The notes under the pieces are model-generated. The model was given only the letters and a program-made list of their open reading frames with translations, was not told where the DNA came from and did no database searches. This document shows positions 10,184 through 21,693 of a DNA stretch of 64,000 bases, one piece after another. Position 1 is the stretch's first letter; each line of letters begins with the position of its first letter. Position numbers and translations under genes: made by a program. The stretch comes from Duganella sp. CF517 (lineage in GTDB: Bacteria > Pseudomonadota > Gammaproteobacteria > Burkholderiales > Burkholderiaceae_D): assembly GCF_900110275.1 (NCBI RefSeq), contig NZ_FODC01000001.1:310001-374000 (forward strand), given 5' to 3'.

Positions 10184-11344
10184 CTATCTTGAAATGACCT
10201 TGAGCACCGCCGCCGCGCTCTCCACCGCGCTGTTGCGCAGCAGGCTGTGATGGATGTCGCTGAAGCGCTGCACCAGCTTGAGGCGGTGCGGCACGTCGCT
10301 CAATTGCTTCCACATGGCGTCGGCCAGTCCCTGCGGGCTGGCGTCGTTTTGCAGCATCTCCGGCACCAGGAATTCGCGCGCCAGGATGTTCGGCAACCCG
10401 ATCCACGGCTGGTAGCCGAAGTGGCGCAGGATCTGGTATTCGGCCGCCATCATCTTGTAGGCGATGACCATCGGCTTCTTGAACAGCGCCACCTCCAGCG
10501 ACGCCGTGCCCGACGCCACCAGCACGGCGTCGGCCGCGGCGATGGCGGTGTGCGACTGGCCGTCGAGCAGTTGGATCTCCACGTCCTGCAATCCGGCCTG
10601 CGCCACCAGTTCGAGGAAGTACCGGCGCTGGCGCTCGCCCGCCATCGGCGCGACGAAGCGCAGCGAGCGGTCGCGCTGCTTGAGCAGCCTGGCCGCGCCG
10701 ATGAACGCCGCCGTGTTGTACTTCAACTCGGACATGCGGCTGCCGGGCATGATCGCAACGACGTTGGCGTCCTCCGGCAGGCCGAGGACGCGGCGCGCCG
10801 CCGCCTCGTCGGGCGCCATCGGTATCAGCTCGGCCAGCGGATGGCCGACATAGCTGACCGGAACCCCGGCCTGGCGGTAGATCTCCTCCTCGAACGGGAA
10901 GACCACCAGCATGTGCGACACAGCCTTGATGATTTTCTTGATGCGGCCACCGCGCCAGGCCCAGATTTGCGGCCCGATGTAGTGGATGGTCGGGATGCCG
11001 GCGTCCTTGAGCTGCATCTCCAGGCCCAGGTTAAAGCCCGGATAGTCGGCGCCGATGAAGGCGGCCGGCCGCTCGGCCAGCAGGCGGTCGCGCAGTTCGT
11101 TCTGGATGCGTTTGATTTCGGGATAGCGCGGGATCACGGCCAGCAGGCCGCGCACCGTCAGCTTGTCCATCGGGTAGTGCGATTCGAATCCCTGCGCGAT
11201 CATATGCTCGCCGCCGATGCCGTGGAAGCGCGCGTCCGGCAGATGCGGACGCAGTCCCGACAACAGGCGCGCGGCCAGCACGTCGCCCGAAGGCTCGCCG
11301 GCGACGACCGCCAGCGATAGTGGCGATCGTTCCGGCTGCGTCAT
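10184..11344 (-). CDS. lpxB: Lipid-A-disaccharide synthase
   Basis: This 386-residue GT19 glycosyltransferase joins UDP-2,3-diacylglucosamine and lipid X to form the lipid A disaccharide at the inner membrane. Near the N terminus is VVAGEPSGDVLAARL, followed by FHGIGGEHM, which are typical of the family. The mid-section YIGPQIWAWRGGR and the SGTASLEVALFKKPMVIAYK segment complete the match. I chose the ATG at 11344 because it directly follows the lpxA stop (TGACATG); an in-frame start six codons earlier would overlap lpxA. Confidence 0.95.
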   Translation of the reverse strand: MTQPERSPLSLAVVAGEPSGDVLAARLLSGLRPHLPDARFHGIGGEHMIAQGFESHYPMDKLTVRGLLAVIPRYPEIKRIQNELRDRLLAERPAAFIGADYPGFNLGLEMQLKDAGIPTIHYIGPQIWAWRGGRIKKIIKAVSHMLVVFPFEEEIYRQAGVPVSYVGHPLAELIPMAPDEAAARRVLGLPEDANVVAIMPGSRMSELKYNTAAFIGAARLLKQRDRSLRFVAPMAGERQRRYFLELVAQAGLQDVEIQLLDGQSHTAIAAADAVLVASGTASLEVALFKKPMVIAYKMMAAEYQILRHFGYQPWIGLPNILAREFLVPEMLQNDASPQGLADAMWKQLSDVPHRLKLVQRFSDIHHSLLRNSAVESAAAVLKVISR

Positions 11345-11345
11345 G

Positions 11346-12137
11346 TCAGCGGACGATGCCACGGCTGGCGACGCCGAGGAATTCGCGCATCGACCGAATG
11401 TGCTCGGCCACCGCCGCCGGCGACGCCTCTTCCTCCGCCAGCAGCGCGGCCTTGGCCTCTTCCAGCGTCAGGCCGGAGCGGTAAATCAGCTTGTAGGCGG
11501 TGCGGATGCCGTTGATCTGCTCGCGCGTAAAACCGCGCCGCTTCAGACCCTCGATATTGACGCCGTGCGCCTGCGCCGGGTTACCGTTCAACAGCACGAA
11601 CGGTGGCACGTCCTGGGTCAGCGAGGTGCTCATGCCGACGAAAGCGTGGGCGCCGATCTTGCAGAACTGGTGCACGTTGGCGAAGCCGCTCATGATCACC
11701 CAGTCGCCGATTTCCACGTGGCCGGCGATCTGCGCGTTGTTCGAGAAGATCGTGTTGCTGCCGACCTGGCAGTCGTGCGCCAGGTGCACGTAGGCCGAGA
11801 TCCAGTTGTCGTGGCCGAGCGTGGTGACGCCCTTGTCCTGCACCGTGCCGGTGTTGAAGGTGCAGAATTCGCGGATCGTGTTGCGGTCGCCGATCTCCAG
11901 GCGGGTCGGTTCGCCCGACCACTTCTTGTCCTGTGGCGCGGCGCCGATCGACGAGAACTGGAAGAACTTGTTGTCGCAGCCGATGCTGGTGTGGCCTTCG
12001 ATGACCACGTGCGGTCCGACCACGGTGCCCGAGCCGATACGCACGTTCGGACCGATGACCGAGTACGGGCCGACCTCGACGCTGCTGTCGAGTTCCGCTT
12101 TCGGATCGACGATGGCGGTGGCGTGAATCTTCGACAT
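11346..12137 (-). CDS. lpxA: UDP-N-acetylglucosamine acyltransferase
   Basis: This 263-residue protein catalyses the first step of lipid A synthesis, 3-O-acylation of UDP-GlcNAc from hydroxyacyl-ACP. Left-handed beta-helix hexapeptide repeats fill the first 185 residues and end in a helical C-terminal domain. The catalytic His is His121 in VHLAHDCQVG (His125 in E. coli). The start is set at ATG 12137, just after fabZ; the frame is open further upstream inside fabZ but the family match begins with MSKIHATAIVDP. Confidence 0.96.
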   Translation of the reverse strand: MSKIHATAIVDPKAELDSSVEVGPYSVIGPNVRIGSGTVVGPHVVIEGHTSIGCDNKFFQFSSIGAAPQDKKWSGEPTRLEIGDRNTIREFCTFNTGTVQDKGVTTLGHDNWISAYVHLAHDCQVGSNTIFSNNAQIAGHVEIGDWVIMSGFANVHQFCKIGAHAFVGMSTSLTQDVPPFVLLNGNPAQAHGVNIEGLKRRGFTREQINGIRTAYKLIYRSGLTLEEAKAALLAEEEASPAAVAEHIRSMREFLGVASRGIVR

Positions 12138-12139
12138 GC

Positions 12140-12649
12140 TTACTTCCCCATCGGCTGGCTGGCGTCGACGGCGCTGCGGATGGTGCACATCAGTTCCGCC
12201 TCGAGCGCGAGCTGGCCGTCGACCGTGCCCACGGCCTTGTACTTCCAGATGCCGCGCGCGTGGCGCAGGATCTCGACGTTCATCACCAGCTGGTCGCCCG
12301 GCTCGACCGGACGCTTGAAACGCGCGTTGTCGATGCCGACGAAGTAGACCACCGAATTCTCGTCCGGCTTGACGCCGATCGACAGGAACGACAGGATGGC
12401 CGCCGTTTGCGCCATCGCCTCGATCATCAACACGCCCGGCATGACCGGCTTGTGCGGGAAGTGGCCGTTGAAGAACTCCTCGTTGACGGTGACGTTCTTG
12501 ATCGCCGTGATGCGCTTGTTGGCCTCCCAATCCAGCACGCGGTCTACCAGCAGCATCGGATAACGGTGCGGCAGGTACTGTTTGATCGCGTGAATATCCA
12601 GGCACTTCTTGGTGCAGGACGATTCGGTGGTTTCCGGAGTGGTGGTCAT
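12140..12649 (-). CDS. fabZ: 3-hydroxyacyl-ACP dehydratase
   Basis: This 169-residue hotdog-fold enzyme dehydrates 3-hydroxyacyl-ACP in fatty acid elongation and competes with LpxA/LpxD for hydroxyacyl-ACP. The catalytic motif [20 protein letters not shown] holds His63 and Glu77, and [14 protein letters not shown] marks the N-terminal part. The protein has about 18 extra residues at the N terminus. It lies between lpxD and lpxA with 2-base gaps, the conserved arrangement. Confidence 0.96.
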   Translation of the reverse strand: MTTTPETTESSCTKKCLDIHAIKQYLPHRYPMLLVDRVLDWEANKRITAIKNVTVNEEFFNGHFPHKPVMPGVLMIEAMAQTAAILSFLSIGVKPDENSVVYFVGIDNARFKRPVEPGDQLVMNVEILRHARGIWKYKAVGTVDGQLALEAELMCTIRSAVDASQPMGK

Positions 12650-12651
12650 AA

Positions 12652-13707
12652 TTATTTCTCTTCTTGATTCGTCAGTGTTTTAATTGTTTTTTCCAGCGCC
12701 CGCACCTTGTCGCGCATGGCCGACAGGTTGCGCACGATGACGGCCGACTTTTCCCATTCGGCCGGGCGCGACATCGGGTAGTAGCCGATATAGGTGCCGG
12801 GTTCCGTCAGCGAGCGCGGGATCATCGTCGACGGACCGACGTTCACGTGGTCGGCGATGGTGATATGGCCGTTGATCATGGCGGCGCCGCCGAAGGTGCA
12901 GTATTTGCCCACCGTGGTGCTGCCGGCCATGCCGACGCAGCCGGCCATCGCGGTGTGCGCGCCGATGTGGCAGTTGTGGGCGATCTGGATCAGGTTGTCG
13001 AGCTTGACGCCGTCCTCGATCACCGTGTCGGCCAATGCGCCGCGGTCGACCGTGGTGTTGGCGCCGATGTCGACGTCGTCGCCGATCATCACGCGCCCGG
13101 TCTGCGGGATCTTGATGTAGACGCCCTTCTCGTTGGCGAAGCCGAAACCGTCGGTGCCGATCACGGCGCCCGAGTGGATGATGCCGCGCGCGCCGATCTG
13201 GCAATAGGCGTGGAAGGTGACGTTGGCGAAGAAGTGAGTGCCCTCGCCGATCACCGCCTCGCGCCCGATGTAGCAGCCGGCGTCGATGACGGCGTGCTCG
13301 CCGATGACGGCGCCCGCCTCCACCACCACCTTCGGTCCGATATGGGCCGTGGCGGCGATCTGCGCGCCCTCGCCGATGAAGGCGGTCGGGTGGATGCCCG
13401 CCGGCGGCACGATGGCCGTCAGCGAGTGGAAATACTGCGCCGCCTTGGCGAAGTAGACGTACGGGTTGGGGGTGACGATGCGCGCGCCGGTGTAGCCGGC
13501 GGCGATGAATTCGTCATCGGCGGGCGAGACGATCAATGCCGCCGCCGCCGTCTGCAGCGCCTGGGCGCGCAGTTTGCTGTTGCTCAGAAAGCTGATGTGC
13601 GAAACGCCGGCGTCGGTCAATGGCGCGATCCCGGTCACTTCCAGGTTCGCGTCACCCATCAACTGCCCGCCGAAGCGTTCGACCAATTCTCCCAGTCGAG
13701 TGCCCAT
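12652..13707 (-). CDS. lpxD: UDP-3-O-acylglucosamine N-acyltransferase
   Basis: LpxD (351 residues) adds the second hydroxyacyl chain, at N2, in lipid A synthesis. An N-terminal uridine-binding domain (about 1-100) is followed by a hexapeptide-repeat beta-helix. The catalytic His lies in [14 protein letters not shown]. The ATG at 13707 is preferred to an in-frame TTG four codons upstream because the family alignment begins with [14 protein letters not shown]. The gene follows ompH. Confidence 0.95.
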   Translation of the reverse strand: MGTRLGELVERFGGQLMGDANLEVTGIAPLTDAGVSHISFLSNSKLRAQALQTAAAALIVSPADDEFIAAGYTGARIVTPNPYVYFAKAAQYFHSLTAIVPPAGIHPTAFIGEGAQIAATAHIGPKVVVEAGAVIGEHAVIDAGCYIGREAVIGEGTHFFANVTFHAYCQIGARGIIHSGAVIGTDGFGFANEKGVYIKIPQTGRVMIGDDVDIGANTTVDRGALADTVIEDGVKLDNLIQIAHNCHIGAHTAMAGCVGMAGSTTVGKYCTFGGAAMINGHITIADHVNVGPSTMIPRSLTEPGTYIGYYPMSRPAEWEKSAVIVRNLSAMRDKVRALEKTIKTLTNQEEK

Positions 13708-13730
13708 CGGGGTATCCAATCTTGTGTGAT

Positions 13731-14255
13731 TTATTTGTCTTTATCGAGCGCCGCCAGCACCTTGTCGGTGATGTCGATGCGCGGGCTCGCCCACACCGCG
13801 TCCTGCAGCACGATGTCGAAGCCTTCGACATTGGCCATCTGGCGGATGATCTTGGTGGCGCGGTCCGAGATGGCCTGGCGCTCCTCGTTGGTGCGCTGGC
13901 TCAGGTCTTCGCGGAACTCGCGCTGGCGGCGCTGGTATTCCTTATCGAGTTCGAACACGTCGCGCTGGCGCTTGACGCGGTCGGCCTCGGACAGCGCCGG
14001 CGCCTCTTTTTCCAGCTTGTCGGACGCCGTCTTCAGGCGCCCGGCCATCTCCTGCATGGCTTTTTCGCGGCTCTTGAACTCTTCCTGCAGCTTCTCGCTG
14101 GCCAGTTTGGCCAGCTTGGACTCGTTGTAGATGCGCTCGGGGCTGAGCCAGGCGATGCGCGAGGCCGAGGTCTGGGCCTGCACCGGCGCCAATGCACTCC
14201 AGCCCAGCGCAAGCACGGCGAGATATTTGGTCAGATTAGCGGATGCAGTCTTCAA
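13731..14255 (-). CDS. OmpH/Skp-family periplasmic chaperone
   Basis: This 174-residue protein starts with a TTG at 14255: GGAG lies 7 bases upstream and the sequence from there opens with a normal signal peptide (hydrophobic core ALGWSALAPVQAQ). The mature part begins with RIAWLSPERIYNES and is mostly charged alpha-helix, the coiled tentacles of Skp. Skp/OmpH chaperones carry unfolded outer-membrane proteins to the Bam complex, which fits its place directly after bamA. An ATG 42 codons upstream would overlap the end of bamA and is not supported. Confidence 0.9.
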   Translation of the reverse strand: MKTASANLTKYLAVLALGWSALAPVQAQTSASRIAWLSPERIYNESKLAKLASEKLQEEFKSREKAMQEMAGRLKTASDKLEKEAPALSEADRVKRQRDVFELDKEYQRRQREFREDLSQRTNEERQAISDRATKIIRQMANVEGFDIVLQDAVWASPRIDITDKVLAALDKDK

Positions 14256-14322
14256 CTTGTTTCTCCGAGGTAAATATTGGTACGGTGTGCCGTAGCGGTA
14301 CGCTGTAAACCACCCGCCCGCA

Positions 14323-16659
14323 TCAGAAGCCGCTACCCATCTGGAACTGGAAGCGTTCCAGGCGGTCGCCTTCCTTGGCATTCAAAGGCTTAGCATAACT
14401 CAACTTGAGCGGACCGACCGGCGAAATCCAGCTGATCCCCAGGCCGGCCGAATAGCGCAGCTGCTGCAGGCGCATCTTCTCGCCTTCCTGGTACACCTGG
14501 CCGCCGTCGACAAAGCCGAACCAGCGCAGGCTGCGGTCCTGGCCGGAACCGGGGAACGGCAGCTGCAGCTCGGCGTTGCCGATCAGGCGCGAGGCGCCGC
14601 CCAGCGCGTCGCCGTAACGCGGATCGACCGCGCCCAGCGAGGAGCTCAGGTAGCCGCGCACCGAACCGATACCGCCGCCGTAGAAGTTTTTGAACACCGG
14701 ATAGGAGCTGTCGCGCAGCCCGCGTCCGTAGTCGATCTCGCCCTTGAGCGCCAGCGTGACCTTCGAGAACAGCGGCTTGTACCACTGCTGCTCGTAGACC
14801 GCGCGGTAGTACTTCTGCTGGCCGATGATGTCCAGTTCCAGGTTGGCGCGCTGGTAGCGGCCGACCGTCGGCGTCAGCGCCGAATCGCGGCTGTCGCGCG
14901 CCCACGCCATCGTCAGCGGCACGGCGTTGGTCTTGGCGCTGCCGATGCCGCTCTGGATGCCGGTGATGTCGCGCACATACTGCTGGAAGCGGGTCGGCGA
15001 GGTGGCGTCGGTCTCGATGTTCGAGCGTTCCAGGCCGATGCCGAAGAACACCGTGTCGACTTCGGAGAACGGCACGCCGTAGCTGACGCGTCCACCCTGC
15101 TGTTTGATGGTGTAGTAACCGGTGTTGAGCGCCGGCGGTTTTTGCGTGCGCAGGTAGATCTCGTACGAGCGCGAGACGCCGTCGTCGGTGTAATACGGGT
15201 CGGTCTGCGAGAACGAGATCGTGCGGCTGTACTTGGACGTGTTCAGTTCCATGCCGACGGTGGTGCCCGAGCCGGCGAAGTTGGCCTGCTGGATCGCCGC
15301 CTGGAAGGTGAACTTCTCCGACTGCGAGAACGCGCCGCCGATCTGGAAGTTACCGGTCGGCTTTTCGACCACGGTCAGGTTGACGTCGACCTGGTCGGAG
15401 GTGCCCTGCGCCTCCGGCGTGTCGACGGTGACGTCCTTGAAGTAGCCCAGGCGGTCGACGCGGTCGCGCGACAGCTTGATCTTGTTGGCGTCGTACCAGG
15501 ACGACTCGAACTGGCGGAACTCGCGGCGGATCACTTCGTCGCGCGAGGTGGTGTTGCCGGCGATGTTCATGTGGCGCACGTAGGCGCGCTTGCCCGGATC
15601 GATGAAGAAGGTGAACGCCACTTCGCGCTTGTCGCGGTTGATGTCCGGATTGGCGTTGACGTTGGCGAAGGCGTAGCCGAAGGTGCCGAGGCGGTCCGAA
15701 ATGAGCTTGTTGGTGGCGGTCAGGCGCGCGCCCGAATAGGTCTCGCCGTTGCGCAGCAGGACCAGCGAGCGCAGCTCCTCCTCGCGGCCGAAGGTCTCGC
15801 CCTCGAACTTGATGCCGGAGACGGTGTACTTCTCGCCTTCGGTGATGTTGATCGTGATGTAGATGTCCTTCTTGTCCGGCGTGATCGACACCTGCGTCGA
15901 GTCGATGTTCATCTCGATGTAGCCGCGGTCGAGGTAGAACGACTTGAGCGACTCGATGTCGCCGGTCAGCTTGGTCTTGGAATACTGGTCGGCCTTGGTG
16001 TACCAGCTGAACCAGCCGCCGGTGTTGAGCGCCAGTTGCTGCTTCAATTCCTTATCGTCGAAGACCTTGTTGCCGACGATGTTGATCTGCTTGATCTTGG
16101 CGACGTCGCCCTCGTCGACCGCGAACGTGATGTTGACGCGGTTACGCTCGATCGGCGTGACGGTGGTGACGATCTTGACGCCGTACAGGCCGTGCGACAG
16201 GTACTGGCGCTTCAATTCCTGCTCGGCGCGGTCGACCGACGCCTTGTCGAAAATCTTGGCCTCGCCGACGCCGATGTCCTTGAGCGCCTTGACCAGCGTG
16301 TCCTTCTCGAATTCCTTGGTGCCGGTGAACTCCACCTTGGAGATGGCCGGGCGTTCCTCGACCAGCACCACCAGCACCTGGCCGTCCGCTTCGAGCTTGA
16401 CGTCCTTGAAGAAACCGGTCGCGTACAGCGCCTTGATGGCGGTGACGCTCTTGTCGTCGTTGAAGGTCTCGCCCACCCGCACCGGCAGGTAGCTGAACAC
16501 GGTGCCGGCCTCCGTACGCTGAATACCTTCGACGCGGATGTCCTTGATGACGAACGGCTCGATCGCCATGGCGCGGCCGGCGCACAGCGCCAGGACGGCG
16601 GCGCCGATCAGACTGCGGCGTAAAGAAGGTGAAGTAATACGGTCAGAATATAATTTCAT
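14323..16659 (-). CDS. bamA: Outer membrane protein assembly factor BamA
   Basis: BamA (778 residues) inserts beta-barrel proteins into the outer membrane. A signal peptide (about 1-32, ending AMA) precedes FVIKDIRVEGIQRTEAGTVF, the start of POTRA 1. Five POTRA repeats run to about residue 420, followed by a 16-strand barrel that contains a VRGY element (near KNFYGGGIGSVRGYLSSSLG) and ends in the aromatic FQFQMGSGF signature. It is flanked by rseP and ompH, the order found in most proteobacteria. Confidence 0.97.
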   Translation of the reverse strand: MKLYSDRITSPSLRRSLIGAAVLALCAGRAMAIEPFVIKDIRVEGIQRTEAGTVFSYLPVRVGETFNDDKSVTAIKALYATGFFKDVKLEADGQVLVVLVEERPAISKVEFTGTKEFEKDTLVKALKDIGVGEAKIFDKASVDRAEQELKRQYLSHGLYGVKIVTTVTPIERNRVNITFAVDEGDVAKIKQINIVGNKVFDDKELKQQLALNTGGWFSWYTKADQYSKTKLTGDIESLKSFYLDRGYIEMNIDSTQVSITPDKKDIYITINITEGEKYTVSGIKFEGETFGREEELRSLVLLRNGETYSGARLTATNKLISDRLGTFGYAFANVNANPDINRDKREVAFTFFIDPGKRAYVRHMNIAGNTTSRDEVIRREFRQFESSWYDANKIKLSRDRVDRLGYFKDVTVDTPEAQGTSDQVDVNLTVVEKPTGNFQIGGAFSQSEKFTFQAAIQQANFAGSGTTVGMELNTSKYSRTISFSQTDPYYTDDGVSRSYEIYLRTQKPPALNTGYYTIKQQGGRVSYGVPFSEVDTVFFGIGLERSNIETDATSPTRFQQYVRDITGIQSGIGSAKTNAVPLTMAWARDSRDSALTPTVGRYQRANLELDIIGQQKYYRAVYEQQWYKPLFSKVTLALKGEIDYGRGLRDSSYPVFKNFYGGGIGSVRGYLSSSLGAVDPRYGDALGGASRLIGNAELQLPFPGSGQDRSLRWFGFVDGGQVYQEGEKMRLQQLRYSAGLGISWISPVGPLKLSYAKPLNAKEGDRLERFQFQMGSGF

Positions 16660-16693
16660 TGGGGTTATTCAATGGCTAAATCAACGAACTACT

Positions 16694-18121
16694 TTATAAA
16701 AGCCGGGCGACGTCGTTAAATACCGCCAACAGCATTAACGTCATCAGCAAACCGATGCCAACTCGCTGTGCAATCTCGTTAAAACGTTCCGGCACAGGAC
16801 GCCCAGTTAAAACTTCCAGCGAATAATACAGCAAATGCCCCCCATCTAGAACCGGAATCGGTAGCAAATTCATTACCCCTAAACTGATGCTGATGAAGGC
16901 GATAAAGCTTAAATAACTGACCACGCCCATGCGCGCGGTCTGGCCGGCGTAGTCGGCGATCGTGATCGGGCCGGTGACGTTCTTGAGCGAGACCTCGCCG
17001 ACGATCATCTTGCCGATCATCTTCAGCGTCATCGTACAAGTATCCCAGACGCGGGTCATGGCCTTGCCCACCGCCTGCAGCGGCGACGATGGCACGACGA
17101 TCATATCCGGCTGCAAAGCGACGTAAGCGCTGATCTTACCGACTGTTACAGTTCCTTTGCCGCTTTTTGCCTGCTCGGCCTGGGGCGTCATGGCCAGCGC
17201 GAGCGGCTGGCCGGCGCGCCGCACCACCACCTCGACCGTCTTGCCGGCCGAGGCGCGGATGATGTCGATGAAGGCGATGCCGTCGGCCACCGGCGTGCCG
17301 CCGACCGACAGCAGCAGGTCGTCGACGCGCAGGCCGGCGCGCTCGGCCGGGCCGCCGGCCAGCACCTGCTGCACCACCGGCGCCGGACGCGCCACGCCCA
17401 GGCCCAGTTTGCCCAGCACGTCGCCCTCGAGGTCGAGCGCGGCCAGCACGTCGGCCGGCAACGCGAAGTGCATGCGGCCCTGGCCCGGACGTTCGACCGT
17501 CAGGCGCGCCTCCTTCTTGTCGATGGCCGACTGCATCAGGTTCCAGCGCAGCTCGGACCAGACGGCCACCGGCTGTTCGTTGACGGCGGTGACCAGGTCG
17601 CCGCTGCGCAGGCCGGCGCGCCAGGCCGGCGTGGCCGACGGCGCGGACGGCGCGGCATCGGCCTGGTCCGCCGCCGCAGCGCCGGCGGCCAGCGCGGCCG
17701 CCTCGCCGGCGCGCACGCTGATCTTGCTGACCGGCTCTTCCACGCCATACATGTACAGGCCGGCGAACAGCACGATCGCGATCAGGAAATTGGCCAGCGG
17801 GCCGGCGGCGACGATGGCGATGCGCTTCCACACGTTCTGGCGCGTGAACTCGCGCTTCAAATCCTGCGGCGGCAGCGCCGACAGGTCGCCCTCGCGGGCG
17901 TCGAGCATCTTGACGTAGCCGCCCAGCGGCAGCGCCGACACGGCCCATTCGGTCTGGTCGGGGCCGAAGCGGCGCGACCACACCACCTTGCCCATGCCGA
18001 CCGAGAAGCGCAGCACCTTGACGCCGCACCAGCGCGCCACCAGGTAGTGGCCCAATTCGTGGAAGACGATCAGGGAGCCGAGACAGACGACGAACGCCAG
18101 CACGGTTTGCAGGAAATTCAT
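16694..18121 (-). CDS. rseP: RIP metalloprotease RseP (site-2 protease)
   Basis: This 475-residue intramembrane zinc protease releases the sigma-E type stress factor by cutting its anti-sigma factor. The zinc motif HELGH is at residues 21-25 in the first membrane segment, and the third ligand is in the LDGGH motif near the C terminus ([12 protein letters not shown]). Two PDZ domains lie between; the first carries an alanine-rich insertion around residues 130-150. Its ATG overlaps the dxr stop (ATGA). Placement next to bamA fits a shared role in outer-membrane stress. Confidence 0.96.
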   Translation of the reverse strand: MNFLQTVLAFVVCLGSLIVFHELGHYLVARWCGVKVLRFSVGMGKVVWSRRFGPDQTEWAVSALPLGGYVKMLDAREGDLSALPPQDLKREFTRQNVWKRIAIVAAGPLANFLIAIVLFAGLYMYGVEEPVSKISVRAGEAAALAAGAAAADQADAAPSAPSATPAWRAGLRSGDLVTAVNEQPVAVWSELRWNLMQSAIDKKEARLTVERPGQGRMHFALPADVLAALDLEGDVLGKLGLGVARPAPVVQQVLAGGPAERAGLRVDDLLLSVGGTPVADGIAFIDIIRASAGKTVEVVVRRAGQPLALAMTPQAEQAKSGKGTVTVGKISAYVALQPDMIVVPSSPLQAVGKAMTRVWDTCTMTLKMIGKMIVGEVSLKNVTGPITIADYAGQTARMGVVSYLSFIAFISISLGVMNLLPIPVLDGGHLLYYSLEVLTGRPVPERFNEIAQRVGIGLLMTLMLLAVFNDVARLL

Positions 18122-19299
18122 TTTGCCATCCCGGCGACGATGCTGTCGGCGGCGGCGCGCGCCAGCGCGTCCTGCGCCATGACGGCCTCGATGCTGTCGG
18201 CGGCGCCGTGCGGCAACGCGTCCATCACCTGGGCGATCACGCGGTCGATCTGGCGGAAGCCGATTTTCAGGTCGAGGAAGGCTTGCACCGCGACCTCGTT
18301 GGCCGCGTTCAGCAGCGCCGGCGCGGTGCCGCCGGCACGCAGCGCGTCGAAGGCCAGCGCCAGGCACGGGAAGCGGGCGAAGTCGGGACGCTCGAACTGC
18401 AAGGTGGCGACTTGCGTCAGGTCGAGCTGGGCGACGCCGGAGTCGATGCGCTCCGGGTAGGCCAGCGCGTGGGCGATCGGCGTGCGCATGTCGGGGTTGC
18501 CCAGCTGCGCCAGCACCGAGCCGTCGACGTACGACACCATCGAATGGATCACCGACTGCGGATGGATGACGACGTCGATGCGGTCGGCCGGGGCGCCGAA
18601 CAGCCAGTGCGCCTCGATCACTTCCAGCCCCTTGTTCATCATCGTGGCCGAGTCGACCGAGATCTTGCGGCCCATCGACCAGTTGGGGTGCTTGCAGGCT
18701 TGCTCGGGCGTGACGTCTTCCAGCGTCTCGACGGCGCGCGTCAGGAACGGACCGCCGGAGGCGGTCAGCAGGATCTTGGCGACGCCGCTCGAGTCGGGAG
18801 CGCGGCCGTACGACGACGGCAGGCACTGGAAAATCGCGTTGTGCTCGCTGTCGATCGGCAGCAGCACGGCGCCCGCTTCGGCCGCCGCGTCGATGAACAG
18901 CTGGCCGGACATGACCAGCGCTTCCTTGTTCGCCAGCAGCACTTTTTTGCCGGCGCGGGCGGCGGCCAGGGTCGGCGCCAGGCCGGCGGCGCCGACGATG
19001 GCGGCCATCACGCTGTCGACCTCGGGGGCGCTGGCGATCGCGCACAGGGCCGCCTCGCCGTAGTCGACCTCGGTGGCGACGCCGGCCGCGCGCAGCAACG
19101 CGCCCAGGCGCTCGGCGGCGTCGGCCGTGCCGACCACGGCGCGCGCCGGACGGAACTGGACGCACTGCGCGGCCAGTTCGTCGACGCGGCTGTGCGCCGA
19201 CAGCGCGTGGACGGAGTAGCGCTCCGGATGGCGGGCGAGCACGTCCAGCGTGGACACGCCGATCGAACCGGTGGCGCCAAGGATGGTGATGCGTTGCAT
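18118..19299 (-). CDS. dxr: 1-deoxy-D-xylulose 5-phosphate reductoisomerase
   Basis: DXR (IspC, 393 residues) converts DXP to MEP with NADPH, the committed step of the non-mevalonate isoprenoid pathway. The N-terminal [15 protein letters not shown] is the NADPH-binding loop, and [15 protein letters not shown] carries metal and substrate residues; [21 protein letters not shown] is the conserved central motif (written here over two known blocks). It sits between cdsA and rseP, and supplies precursors for undecaprenyl phosphate made by the nearby uppS. Confidence 0.96.
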   Translation of the reverse strand: MQRITILGATGSIGVSTLDVLARHPERYSVHALSAHSRVDELAAQCVQFRPARAVVGTADAAERLGALLRAAGVATEVDYGEAALCAIASAPEVDSVMAAIVGAAGLAPTLAAARAGKKVLLANKEALVMSGQLFIDAAAEAGAVLLPIDSEHNAIFQCLPSSYGRAPDSSGVAKILLTASGGPFLTRAVETLEDVTPEQACKHPNWSMGRKISVDSATMMNKGLEVIEAHWLFGAPADRIDVVIHPQSVIHSMVSYVDGSVLAQLGNPDMRTPIAHALAYPERIDSGVAQLDLTQVATLQFERPDFARFPCLALAFDALRAGGTAPALLNAANEVAVQAFLDLKIGFRQIDRVIAQVMDALPHGAADSIEAVMAQDALARAAADSIVAGMAK

Positions 19300-19310
19300 A
19301 GGAATGTCTT

Positions 19311-20146
19311 TCAGAGCCAGGCGGTCAGCAGCGCGGCCAGCGGCAGCACGGGGATCAGCGCGTCGACACGGTCGAGCACGCCGCCGTGGCCCGGCAGCAG
19401 GTTGCTGCTGTCCTTGATGGCGGCGCGGCGCTTGAGTTGGGATTCGAACAGGTCGCCGATGACGGAGGCGGCGACGATCACCAGCAGCGCCAGCAAGGTC
19501 AACGCCCAGCCGAAGCGCGCCTGCAGTTGCACGGCGAAGGTGTCGCGCAGCCACGGCGCCAAGCCTGCCAAGATGATGGTCAGCGAGGCGATCGCCAGCA
19601 CGGCGATGCCGCCGCCGATGGCGCCCTCCCACGATTTACCGGGGGAGATGGTGGGCGCCAGCTTGCGCTTGCCGAAGGCCTTGCCGGAGAAATAGGCGCC
19701 GATGTCGGCGATCCAGACCAGCGCCAGCACCGACAGCAGGTACAGCGGCGATTTCAGGTACAGGCCGACGATGGCGAAGAAGCAGGCGAAGATGGCGAAG
19801 CTGAAGGTGATCGCCATCGACCAGTTGGCCGCGCCCTTGAGCGGCGGCAGGCCCAGGCCCAGCGTCGGCGCGTAGCGGATCAGCCACAGCAGTGCGGCCA
19901 CGCCGTACAGCGCGGTGACGGCGCCCGGCTTGGCGCTGTACATCAGCAGCACGAACAGGGCGCAGCTGACCACGCCGGCGACCTTGGCGGCGGTCGGCGA
20001 CAGGCCGAACAGGCGCGCGCCCTCCCACATCGCGGCGCCGACGAACAGCGTCACGACCACGGCGAACGCGGGGAAATAATTGAAGAACAGGACCGGCAGC
20101 AACACCGCCAGCAAGAGCACCGCGGTAATAATCCGTGTTTTCAGCA

Positions 20147-20147
<1 letters not shown>
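19311..20147 (-). CDS. cdsA: Phosphatidate cytidylyltransferase
   Basis: CDP-diacylglycerol synthase (278 residues) makes CDP-DAG from phosphatidate and CTP for all phospholipid synthesis. About eight membrane segments are followed by the C-terminal CDS signature in the part around [21 protein letters not shown] second conserved block, [13 protein letters not shown], precedes it. Its ATG shares one base with the uppS stop (TAATG), indicating translational coupling. Confidence 0.95.
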
Positions 20148-20899
<752 letters not shown>

Positions 20900-20961
20900 G
20901 AAAACTTTGGTGCCAAAGTATAAAGTATTGCAGGTGTGACGCAAAAAGACAAGACGCCAGG

Positions 20962-21013
20962 ACAAGATGCCAAACCAGGATGCCAAACCAGGACGCCAAA
21001 ACAGGACGCCACT
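20962..21013. repeat. Four copies of a 13-bp tandem repeat between frr and uppS
   Basis: Units at 20962, 20975, 20988 and 21001 share the pattern CCAGGAYGCCAAA with a few changes, least conserved at both ends. The repeat lies in the 178-base gap between frr and uppS, both on the minus strand. Confidence 0.8.
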
Positions 21014-21022
21014 AAAGCGGAC

Positions 21023-21054
21023 GCCGCCCGGACGCACAGAAGCGGCCGGGCGGC
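21023..21054. repeat. Perfect 9-bp inverted repeat downstream of frr
   Basis: GCCGCCCGG (21023-21031) pairs with CCGGGCGGC (21046-21054) around a 14-base loop. It lies 24 bases past the frr stop. No T-run follows in the frr direction, so it may be a hairpin that slows or protects the transcript; termination is uncertain. Confidence 0.55.
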
Positions 21055-21077
21055 TGGCGGTCGGGGCGTCGCCGAAC

Positions 21078-21638
21078 TTAAACCGTCAGCACTTCTTTTT
21101 CTTTTTCGACAACCATCTTGTCGATGTCGGCGATGAACTTGTCGGTCAGCTTTTGCACGTCGTCGGAGGCGCGGCGCTCGTCGTCCTCGGAGATGGCCTT
21201 GTCCTTGACCAGTTTCTTCAGCGATTCGTTGCCGTCGCGGCGGATGTTGCGCACCGCGATCTTGGCGTCCTCGGCTTCGCTCTTGACCAGCTTGACCATT
21301 TCCTTGCGGCGTTCCTCGGTCAGCGGCGGCGTCGGCACGCGGATCATGTCGCCCTGCGACGACGGGTTCAGGCCCAGGTCGGCGTCGCGGATGGCTTTTT
21401 CGATGGTCGAGGCCATTTTCTTTTCGAACGGCTGCACGCCGATGGTGCGCGCGTCCATCAGGGTGACGTTGGCCACCTGGGTCAACGCGGTCGGCGAACC
21501 GTAGTACTCGACCATCACGTGGTCGAGGATGCCGGTGTGGGCGCGGCCGGTGCGCACCTTGGCCAGATCGGCGCGCAGGGTTTCCAGCGATTTGGTCATG
21601 CGTTCTTGCGCATTCTTTTTAACGTCAGCTACGGACAT
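21078..21638 (-). CDS. frr: Ribosome recycling factor
   Basis: RRF (186 residues) splits post-termination ribosomes together with EF-G. The whole length fits the family: N-terminal [34 protein letters not shown] in the middle and a C-terminal helix ending in [13 protein letters not shown]. An AGGAG site precedes the ATG. It follows pyrH in the rpsB-tsf-pyrH-frr order conserved across bacteria. Confidence 0.97.
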   Translation of the reverse strand: MSVADVKKNAQERMTKSLETLRADLAKVRTGRAHTGILDHVMVEYYGSPTALTQVANVTLMDARTIGVQPFEKKMASTIEKAIRDADLGLNPSSQGDMIRVPTPPLTEERRKEMVKLVKSEAEDAKIAVRNIRRDGNESLKKLVKDKAISEDDERRASDDVQKLTDKFIADIDKMVVEKEKEVLTV

Positions 21639-21693
21639 TGCTGCTCTCCTGTGATCGGATATAAATAATGATGGTGTTAACTAAACAACAGCG

